Assembly (NCBI GenBank): GCA_029780415.1 | Contig: JAKOYN010000094.1 | Location: 1-29,508 of the forward strand | DNA from: RXIX01 sp003989075 | GTDB lineage: Bacteria > Pseudomonadota > Gammaproteobacteria > Competibacterales > Competibacteraceae | DNA length: 29,508 nt | Reading direction: 5' to 3' | Shown here: positions 23,688 to 29,508 of the stretch, one piece after another | Layout of the letters: the number at the start of each line of letters is the position of its first letter | How positions within the stretch are numbered: the first letter of the stretch is position 1 | Position numbers and translations under genes: made by a program | Notes under the pieces: generated by a model | The model's input: only the letters and a program-made list of their open reading frames with translations | The model's database searches: none | What the model was told of the DNA's origin: nothing

Positions 23688-24923
23688 ATGAATTCCGCTG
23701 CTGCCTCTCTATCGCGCCGGCCCTGTGTCGCTGTGCGCGTCGGCACGGTCACCGTGGGCGGCAATGCGCCCATTGTGGTGCAGTCGATGACCAATACCGA
23801 CACCGCCGATCCGGTCGCTACTGCCAGCCAGGTTGCCGAACTGGCGCGGGCCGGTTCCGAGCTGGTGCGGATCACCGTAAATACCGAGGAAGCCGCTGCT
23901 GCCGTGCCGCGCATCCGCGAGATGCTGGAGGCCCAGGGCGTGCAGGTGCCGCTGATTGGTGATTTTCATTTCAACGGGCATCGTCTGCTGAGCAAATATC
24001 CGGCCTGTGCCGAACTGCTCGATAAGTACCGCATCAATCCGGGCAATGTCGGGCGCGGCCGCAAGAAGGATGAGCAGTTCGCCACGATTGTGGAAATGGC
24101 CTGCCGCTATGCCAAGCCGGTGCGCATTGGCGTCAACTGGGGCAGTCTGGATCAGGAACTGGCGGTACGGCTGATGGATGAAAACGCCCGCCTGGCCGCG
24201 CCACGCCCCGCGGTCGAGGTGATGTACGAGGCGATGATCGTGTCGGCGCTGGAAAGCGCGCAGCGCGCCGAGGAGATCGGCCTGGGCCATGACCGTATCA
24301 TTCTGTCGGTGAAGATGAGCGGCGTGCAGGATCTGATCGCGGTATATCGCAAGCTGGCGGCGCGCTGCGATTATCCTCTGCATCTGGGCTTGACCGAAGC
24401 CGGCATGGGCAGCAAGGGCATTGTGGCCTCGACTGCCGCGCTGGCGGTGCTGCTGCAGGAGGGCATCGGCGACACCATCCGCATTTCCCTGACCCCGGAG
24501 CCGGGCGGCAGCCGCAGTCAGGAAGTGCAGGTTGCTCAGGAAATTCTGCAATCAATGGGCCTGCGCGCCTTTACGCCGGCGGTGGTGGCCTGTCCCGGCT
24601 GTGGCCGTACCAGCAGCGACTATTTCCAGCATCTGGCGCAGGATATCCAGGCTTATCTGCGTGAGCAGATGCCGGTCTGGCGCAGCCGCTATCCGGGCGT
24701 CGAGGCGTTGAAAGTGGCGGTGATGGGCTGCGTGGTCAATGGTCCCGGCGAGAGCAAGCAGGCCAATATCGGCATCAGTCTGCCGGGCACGGGTGAAATT
24801 CCGGTGGCGCCGGTGTATGTCGATGGCGAGAAGACCGTAACCCTGAAGGGCGACACCATTGCGGCCGACTTTCAGCGCATCGTCGATGAATACGTAGTGC
24901 GGCGTTATGGCACGGCGGGATAG
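23688..24923 (+). CDS. ispG: IspG, 4-hydroxy-3-methylbut-2-enyl diphosphate synthase
   Basis: IspG (GcpE) converts methylerythritol cyclodiphosphate to HMBPP in the non-mevalonate isoprenoid pathway, using a 4Fe-4S cluster. The first of two nearby ATGs (23682) lies directly on AAGGG (23677-23681), whereas ATG 23688 is six bases from it, so 23688 is preferred (411 residues). The N-terminal TIM barrel shows VRVGTVTVGGNAPIVVQSMTN, GDFHFNGH, RINPGNVG and LGLTEAGMGSKG. The C-terminal cluster domain has ACPGCGRTSSD and GCVVNGPGE, which provide the Cys ligands and a conserved Glu. No plant-type insert is present. The gene is the housekeeping anchor of this region and overlaps the following lipoprotein gene by 17 bases. 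Confidence 0.97.
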   Translation: MNSAAASLSRRPCVAVRVGTVTVGGNAPIVVQSMTNTDTADPVATASQVAELARAGSELVRITVNTEEAAAAVPRIREMLEAQGVQVPLIGDFHFNGHRLLSKYPACAELLDKYRINPGNVGRGRKKDEQFATIVEMACRYAKPVRIGVNWGSLDQELAVRLMDENARLAAPRPAVEVMYEAMIVSALESAQRAEEIGLGHDRIILSVKMSGVQDLIAVYRKLAARCDYPLHLGLTEAGMGSKGIVASTAALAVLLQEGIGDTIRISLTPEPGGSRSQEVQVAQEILQSMGLRAFTPAVVACPGCGRTSSDYFQHLAQDIQAYLREQMPVWRSRYPGVEALKVAVMGCVVNGPGESKQANIGISLPGTGEIPVAPVYVDGEKTVTLKGDTIAADFQRIVDEYVVRRYGTAG

Positions 24924-25434
24924 GCGGCATGGGGCCGGCGTGCTCTGTATCCTGGCGCTGAGCGGCTGTGCCAATCTGAATGCACCGCCGTCTACATCGG
25001 TGCCTACGCCGCCGTCCACATCCACACCTGCTGCGCCTGCTGCGTCTGCGTCTGCGCCCGCCACACCGCGGCAGCCGGCGGATCCCGCCTTCATCGAGGA
25101 GCGCGCCCGACAGGCGGTGGAAACCGGGCGCTGGGATGTCGCTGAGGGTTATTACCTGCAATTGACGCGGGCGCGGCCGAACGATGCCGAGCCCTGGTTT
25201 CAGTTGGGCAATCTGTATGCCGAGCAGGGCCGGCTGGATTCCGCCGAGCGGGCCTATCGTGAGGCGCTGCGCCGCCGCGATGAGGTGCGTACCCTGCATA
25301 ATCTGGGGCTGGTGCAGATCAAGCTTGGCATTGGTGCCCTGCGCGAAGCGCAGCGCCGCTTGCCGGCGGATGATCCGATCCAGGAGCAGACCCGCGAATT
25401 TCTGCGTGGCGCGCTGGAGGCGGCCGCGCCGTGA
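24907..25434 (+). CDS. TPR-containing lipoprotein downstream of ispG
   Basis: The 175-residue protein begins at ATG 24907, inside the end of ispG. It has a basic start (ARRDRRH), a short hydrophobic core and the lipobox LSGC, with lipidated Cys21. A low-complexity Pro/Thr/Ser/Ala linker (about residues 25-58) follows, then two to three TPR-like helical pairs (WFQLGNLYAEQGRLDSAERA is a clear one). It should be tethered in the periplasm and mediate protein contacts. A PilF-type role is conceivable because pilF is linked to ispG in some gammaproteobacteria, but this protein is too short and divergent to say so. Confidence 0.8.
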   Translation: MARRDRRHGAGVLCILALSGCANLNAPPSTSVPTPPSTSTPAAPAASASAPATPRQPADPAFIEERARQAVETGRWDVAEGYYLQLTRARPNDAEPWFQLGNLYAEQGRLDSAERAYREALRRRDEVRTLHNLGLVQIKLGIGALREAQRRLPADDPIQEQTREFLRGALEAAAP

Positions 25435-25526
25435 GCGGCAGGCTCCGCAGCACCGGTCCAGCCTCTACACTGAAGTATCCAGGACGTTCGCTTGGTGTTT
25501 CAGCTCATTGATTTTCTAAATATACG

Positions 25527-25637
25527 GGACTTGCGCTTTTCGTCATTCCCGCGTATGCGGGAATCCAGTCGCGTGTTGAACAGAATGGATACCTGCTTTC
25601 GCGGGTATGACGGAAAAAGTCAGGTCAGCGAAAGTCC
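25527..25637 (-). repeat. palindromic MITE-like element, short inverted copy
   Basis: The 111-base reverse-oriented copy of the element at 20590-20760 is bounded by GGACTTGCGCTT (25527-25538) and AGCGAAAGTCC (25627-25637). The order of hairpins is mirrored: ATTCCCGC-GTAT-GCGGGAAT first, then ATACCTGC-TTTC-GCGGGTAT, with one mismatch relative to the long copy. The difference in length, 60 bases, equals exactly one internal repeat period of the long copy. Confidence 0.8.
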
Positions 25638-25654
25638 TGGTATCGTGGCCTGGC

Positions 25655-25686
25655 TGTCATTCCCGCATAGGGCGGGAATCCAGGAA
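25655..25686 (-). repeat. solitary hairpin unit of the same repeat family
   Basis: ATTCCCGC (25659-25666) and GCGGGAAT (25672-25679) surround a five-base loop and are flanked by TGTC and CCAGG, as in the MITE internal unit. It ends just seven bases before the universal stress gene's GGAGAA ribosome binding site. If it lies in the leader, it may affect message stability or initiation. Confidence 0.6.
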
Positions 25687-25703
25687 ACTCGCGGAGAATT
25701 CTG

Positions 25704-26150
25704 ATGAATTATCAACATGTGCTGTTTGCCGCTGACTTTTCCGAAGACGCCCTGCAGGTCGGGGCCAAGGCCTGCGCGATGGCCCGCCTGCATGGAGCGC
25801 GGCTGAGCCTGATTCACGTGGTGGAAGACCTGAATATCAGCCTCGGTGGCGGCTACGAGCTGCTGCCGGTGCTGCCGGAACTGCCCGATGCCAAGCTGCT
25901 GCATGAGTCGCAAACGGCGCTGGCGGCTCTGGCCGCGCGTCTTGGTGTGGCTGATGCCGAGCTGTGGGTGGTCAATGCCTCCTCGACCAAGGAAGGCATT
26001 CTCGGCGCAGCCGTCGAGCATGCGGTCGATCTGATCGTGGTCGGCAGCCATGGCCGCCATGGTCTGGCGCTGCTGCTGGGTTCGACCGCTAACGCCGTGC
26101 TGCACGGCGCGCCCTGCGACGTGCTGGCGGTGCGGATCAGGGAGGCGTAG
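25704..26150 (+). CDS. universal stress protein (UspA family)
   Basis: The 148-residue single-domain protein starts at ATG 25704 behind GGAGAA (25693-25698). The N-terminal QHVLFAADFSEDAL and the central LIHVVED are typical of UspA proteins. The ATP-binding signature is complete: VGSHGRHGLALLLGSTANAV (G-x2-G-x9-GS). Such proteins are cytoplasmic dimers that accumulate under stress, and this one should bind ATP. The gene is convergent with the transglutaminase-like gene, and the two coding regions overlap by 14 bases at their 3' ends. A repeat-derived hairpin precedes it. Confidence 0.92.
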   Translation: MNYQHVLFAADFSEDALQVGAKACAMARLHGARLSLIHVVEDLNISLGGGYELLPVLPELPDAKLLHESQTALAALAARLGVADAELWVVNASSTKEGILGAAVEHAVDLIVVGSHGRHGLALLLGSTANAVLHGAPCDVLAVRIREA

Positions 26151-27105
26151 CCGCAGTAGCCGCAGTGGCCTCAGCAGCAATAGTGGCCGCAGTCGCGGCG
26201 GCTGTCGCGTCCGGTGGCGTTGCGCGCGCTTCCTGCGGCTCGACATCGACCGACACTTCCAGAGTGTGCGAGCCGCCGCCGGTCATCACCCCCTTGAGCG
26301 GGGCAACGTCGGCATAGTCGCGTCCCCAGGCCAGGGTGATGTGCTGCTCGCCGGGCATGCAGTTATTGGTCGGATCGTATTCGGCCCAGCCCGCGCCGGG
26401 CACATAGATGGCCAGCCAGGCATGCGAGGCATCGGCGCCCACCAGACGCGGTTGACCGGGCGGTGGCAGGGTTTCCAGATAGCCGCTGACATAGCGCGCC
26501 GCCAGACCCAGCGAGCGCAGGCAGGCAATGGCCAAATGGGCGAAATCCTGGCAGACGCCGCGCCGCTCCTTGAGCACCTCATGCAGTGGCGTGGCCACGG
26601 TGGTGAAGTGCGGATCGTAGGTAAATTCCTGATTGATGCGCCGGTTGAGATCGGCCATCGCCTCCAGCAGCGGTCGCTCCGGGCTGAAACTGGTGCTGGC
26701 GTAGTCGCGAAACGCGGCCGCGCTGGCCACAAACGGCGAGTTCAGCACAAACTGGCGCGCCTCAATCATGTCCGCATCGCTGTCCTCGTGCAGTTGTTGC
26801 CGCGCCTGTTCCCAGGGGGGCGACGGGCTGTCGGGCGCGAACGGGCGGTTATCAAGCACCTGCACCCGGGTAGCGACCGAGACTTCCAGGCGCTGGTGGA
26901 TATCCTGAACGGCGAAATACAGCACCCGGTTGCCGAAGAAATCGATCCGTTCCGCTGAGAGCGCCGGGCGCGGCTGAATGATCACCTGACTCAGGCCACA
27001 CTGTTGCCAGGGCGTTTCCCGTGGCAGCAGCCGCGCTTCGTTGTGGCACAGAGCTACGCCACTGCTGTAGGTGTAGGCGGTGTGATGGGTGATGGCGTAC
27101 TTCAT
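26137..27105 (-). CDS. transglutaminase-like cysteine peptidase
   Basis: The 322-residue protein has the bacterial transglutaminase N-terminal beta domain (about 1-100, YAITHHTAYTYSSGV). The core domain follows with the triad Cys185 (RRGVCQDFAHLAI), His228 (DASHAWLAIY) and Asp244 (EYDPTNN). No signal peptide is present, so it acts in the cytoplasm. It lies 21 bases downstream of the ATP-grasp/alpha-E gene, a conserved pairing in which the ATP-grasp enzyme is predicted to join amino acids or peptides and the transglutaminase-like protein to process them. After the family's usual end (about VSVDVEP) there is an extra Ala/Thr/Pro tail of about 30 residues. It is encoded by a degenerate GCCGCAGT-like repeat and overlaps the 3' end of the universal stress gene. 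Confidence 0.9.
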   Translation of the reverse strand: MKYAITHHTAYTYSSGVALCHNEARLLPRETPWQQCGLSQVIIQPRPALSAERIDFFGNRVLYFAVQDIHQRLEVSVATRVQVLDNRPFAPDSPSPPWEQARQQLHEDSDADMIEARQFVLNSPFVASAAAFRDYASTSFSPERPLLEAMADLNRRINQEFTYDPHFTTVATPLHEVLKERRGVCQDFAHLAIACLRSLGLAARYVSGYLETLPPPGQPRLVGADASHAWLAIYVPGAGWAEYDPTNNCMPGEQHITLAWGRDYADVAPLKGVMTGGGSHTLEVSVDVEPQEARATPPDATAAATAATIAAEATAATAATPP

Positions 27106-27126
27106 GGCGGTGGCGCTGGGCCTCGG

Positions 27127-29508
27127 CTACATGGTGATCAGTTGCCGCGGAACCTCGGCATGGCTGAAGTGGCTGTGGGTCAGGGCATCGGACAGTTTCA
27201 GCAGCGGCACTTGCAGGGCATCGAGCAGCCGGGTCAGTTCGGCGCTGGAGCGGGTGCTGTCATTGGACAGGGTGGCGAGTGCTTCGATGTCGGCCAGGCG
27301 CAGGATGGTCAGCGATTCCAGGATCAGGCGCTCCTCGGCGCTGCGATAGGGCGAACTGCTCGGCCGCTGCAGCCGGCCGATATTGCGCTGCAGCCGGTAG
27401 AGCTGATAGCCAACCGCACGCGGGTTGCCCTCGTCGAACAGCAGCAGGTCAATGATGGCTGTCGGGTGCAATGCTGAACGATAGCGGCGCCGGTAGGCGG
27501 TCATGTTGTCGGTGATGGTCAGCACCACTTCCCACAGCGGCAGGCCGGGATTGCGCGCGGTGATAAAAGCCAGCTTGAACAGATCCAGGGTGCGCAGCAC
27601 CCGTTCCAGATAGCGGCCAATGTCGAAGAACATCCAGCCCTGATGATGGGGCATGGTTTCGTTGTTCAGGCCGCAGAACGCCGCCAGCAGGATCGATTGA
27701 TCTTCGAGCAGATCGCGGGCCTGCCGGGCGCCGAGTCCGGAGGGCGGTTCGAGGATGCGCTGCTGCAGGCGATTGAGCAGGCGCCAACTGTCATCGCCGA
27801 GGTGTGAGCGCACCGTGCGCCCGGTGCGCAGCAGGCCGCTGAACAGTTGCGGCAGGCCGCCCGGCGCTTCGGTGTCGATGATCAGGTTGAGCAGTTCCTG
27901 GCGCAGGGTGAAAAAGCGCGCCCGTGGTGATTCGGCCACCGGCGGCACGGCGATATCCAGCGCTTCCAGCAGATCATCCAGGCAACGCTCATCGGTATTG
28001 TCCTGTTCCCATTCCAGCAGCCGGCCGCAGGCTTCGCGCAGCAGGCGCGCCGTGCCGTCGAGGCGTTCGCTGTAACGGCCAAGCCAGAACAGGTTATCGG
28101 CAACCCGGCTGGGCAGATCGCTGCCGTCGCGGGTGGCCATGATCGGCCCGTAGCTCTGCCGCAGCAGGCTGACGTGGCGCTGCGGGGTCGGCGCCAGTAC
28201 CCACCAATCCTTGCTGATGCCGCCCTTTTGCAGCGCGGCCTGCAGGGTATCGAGTCCTGAGGAGATGCGCGCCAGGCCGCCGGGCATCACCCGGTAGCCC
28301 TCGCCCTCGGCGACGGCAAAGCCGCGCAGCATCACCGGACGCGGTACCAGGCGGCCATTGTCCAGCACCGGCGCGGTGGACAGCGGTGGCGGTTCCTGGG
28401 CAACGAACAGGTGCGGGGCGGCCTGGATGCGTTCGATGAGGCGGGCGCGGCTGGCCTTGTCGAGCAGGGTGCCTTCCCAATACGTGCCGCCAGGCAGGAT
28501 CGAGCGCACCACCAGGGTATCGAGATGGGCCAGGACATGGCTGCGTTCGCTGGGATTGCCGCACCACCAGGTGTGCAGCGAGGGCAGGCGCAGATCCTCG
28601 CCGAGCAGTTGCTGGCACAGCTGCGGCAGGAACACCGCCAGACCAGGATTCTCGATGATGCTGCTGCCCAGGGCATTGGCGATGGCGACGTGGCCGCCGC
28701 GCACTGCCTGCAGCAGGCCGGGCACGCCGAGCAGCGAGTCGCCGCGCAGTTCCAGCGGGTCGCAGAAGGTATCGATGACCCGGCGCAGGATGACATCGAC
28801 CGGGCGCAGGCCGCCGAGGGTTTTCAGCCAGACCCGGCCATCGCGCACCACCAGATCCTCGCCCTCGACCAGGCTCAGCGACAGGTAGTTGGCCAGATAG
28901 GCATGTTCGAAATAGACCGGGCTGTTCGGGCCGGGGGTAAGCAGCACCACATGCGGGTTGTCGGGGTTGTGGCGGGCCATGCCGGCCAGGGTGGTGCGCT
29001 CGGTTTCCAGGAAGGTGGCCAGGCGGCGCAGCGGTGCGTCGCGGTACAGCATGGGCAGGGCACGCGCCAGGATGATGCGGTTTTCCAGGGTATAGCCGGC
29101 GCCGGAAGGGGATTGACTGCGGTCACCGTAGACGCGCAGCACGCCATCCGGGCCACGGGCCAGATCGACGCCGTAGAAGGTCAGCCAGCGGCAGCCGTCG
29201 GGCAGCGAGCGGTGGCAGGCATGCAGGAAGCCGGGATGGGCGTAGATCAGTTCCGGAGGCAGCCAGCCGCGGCGGATGCTCAGGCGCGGGCCGTACAGGT
29301 CGCTGAGCAGGGCGTTGATCAGGCGTGCGCGCTGTTCCAGACCGCCGGCCAGGCTGCTCCATTCCTCACCGGTCATCAGCAGTGGAATTGGATCAACCAT
29401 CCACAGGTGCGGTGAGCCGCGCGGGTCGTCGTAGGTGTTGTAGGTGACGCCATCGATCTGCAGCAGGCGCTGGACTTCGGCGTGGCGGTTTTCCAGTTCT
29501 TCGCCGCC
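27127..29508 (-). CDS. circularly permuted ATP-grasp / alpha-E fusion protein (5' end beyond window)
   Basis: The frame is open from the right edge to the stop at 27127, showing 793 residues. The in-frame ATG at 29400 is internal, because the codons before it encode the conserved block GVTYNTYDDPRGSPHLW. Visible residues 1 to about 455 are the circularly permuted ATP-grasp ligase (YGVDLARGPDGVLRVYGDRS and SGAGYTLENRI are family blocks; VVLLTPGPNSPVYFEHAYLA follows). From about residue 461 the helical alpha-E (DUF403) domain begins with SRVADNLFWLGRYSERLDGT. The fusion is normally about 830-860 residues, so little is missing. It is predicted to be an ATP-dependent amide-forming enzyme acting with the downstream transglutaminase-like protein. 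The product is unknown. Confidence 0.92.
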   Translation of the reverse strand, partial: GGEELENRHAEVQRLLQIDGVTYNTYDDPRGSPHLWMVDPIPLLMTGEEWSSLAGGLEQRARLINALLSDLYGPRLSIRRGWLPPELIYAHPGFLHACHRSLPDGCRWLTFYGVDLARGPDGVLRVYGDRSQSPSGAGYTLENRIILARALPMLYRDAPLRRLATFLETERTTLAGMARHNPDNPHVVLLTPGPNSPVYFEHAYLANYLSLSLVEGEDLVVRDGRVWLKTLGGLRPVDVILRRVIDTFCDPLELRGDSLLGVPGLLQAVRGGHVAIANALGSSIIENPGLAVFLPQLCQQLLGEDLRLPSLHTWWCGNPSERSHVLAHLDTLVVRSILPGGTYWEGTLLDKASRARLIERIQAAPHLFVAQEPPPLSTAPVLDNGRLVPRPVMLRGFAVAEGEGYRVMPGGLARISSGLDTLQAALQKGGISKDWWVLAPTPQRHVSLLRQSYGPIMATRDGSDLPSRVADNLFWLGRYSERLDGTARLLREACGRLLEWEQDNTDERCLDDLLEALDIAVPPVAESPRARFFTLRQELLNLIIDTEAPGGLPQLFSGLLRTGRTVRSHLGDDSWRLLNRLQQRILEPPSGLGARQARDLLEDQSILLAAFCGLNNETMPHHQGWMFFDIGRYLERVLRTLDLFKLAFITARNPGLPLWEVVLTITDNMTAYRRRYRSALHPTAIIDLLLFDEGNPRAVGYQLYRLQRNIGRLQRPSSSPYRSAEERLILESLTILRLADIEALATLSNDSTRSSAELTRLLDALQVPLLKLSDALTHSHFSHAEVPRQLITM

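Noticed and set aside
24907..25434. Naming the TPR lipoprotein PilF
   Set aside because: It is next to ispG, but the protein is shorter, has a long Pro/Thr linker and has fewer TPRs than PilF. The resemblance is only general.
20590..25637. Composite transposon carrying lssY-like, hydrolase, ispG and TPR genes
   Set aside because: The bounding elements encode no transposase, and ispG is an essential housekeeping gene, so mobilisation as a unit is implausible. Dispersed repeats that happen to be inverted explain the layout.
26050..26958. A 302-codon plus-strand open frame across the stress-protein end and the transglutaminase gene
   Set aside because: It overlaps two well-supported genes in other frames and has no motif or start signal.
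28411..29415. A 334-codon open frame on the plus strand
   Set aside because: It is fully antisense to the strongly supported ATP-grasp/alpha-E gene, with Gln/Ala-rich shadow composition and no recognisable domain.

Overview
The window looks like chromosomal DNA of a GC-rich, environmental proteobacterium, most likely gammaproteobacterial. The reasons are a ThrH-type HAD phosphatase, an LssY-like DedA/PAP2 protein, IspG of the bacterial (non-inserted) type, outer-membrane barrel and lipoprotein signals, and many dispersed palindromic repeats. I cannot name a genus.

Region 1 (1-8.2 kb) is accessory DNA. It opens inside a plus-strand operon: the tail of an unknown gene, a four-helix membrane protein, a tubulin/FtsZ-superfamily protein, an 1157-residue protein with an Hsp70/actin-type ATPase core, and a membrane-anchored coiled-coil protein. 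Both cytomotive folds (a tubulin-type GTPase and an actin/Hsp70-type ATPase) therefore sit in one operon with two membrane proteins. The GC content is mosaic, dropping very low in the last gene. I regard this as the best candidate for an undescribed system. It is followed by decayed DNA: an IS3-type transposase tail with an internal stop and a frameshifted CHAT-domain fragment. A Doc-type toxin-antitoxin pair comes next.

Region 2 (8.3-12.5 kb) holds a cyclic-nucleotide-binding protein with a degenerate receiver-like N terminus and thrH on the plus strand. A convergent minus-strand ABC importer operon (binding protein, permease, ATPase) of the uncharacterised/amino-acid type (TrpXYZ-like) follows.

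Region 3 (12.8-20.5 kb) is a signalling operon: a FecR-TPR-outer-membrane-barrel protein, a small protein, a CHASE2 histidine kinase, and an NtrC-type sigma-54 activator. Just beyond it lie two GTTTCA-N3-TGAAA elements 32 bp apart, an intrinsic terminator, a well-matched sigma-54 promoter and a small XRE regulator. Together they read as a complete signal-to-promoter circuit.

Region 4 (20.6-25.7 kb) lies between two inverted copies of a small palindromic repeat element with terminal inverted repeats. It carries an LssY-like membrane phosphatase, a cysteine hydrolase, ispG and a TPR lipoprotein.

Region 5 (25.7-29.5 kb) has a universal stress protein convergent with a minus-strand pair: a circularly permuted ATP-grasp/alpha-E fusion (running off the right edge) and a transglutaminase-like protein. 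This is a known gene pairing predicted to make or modify peptides.
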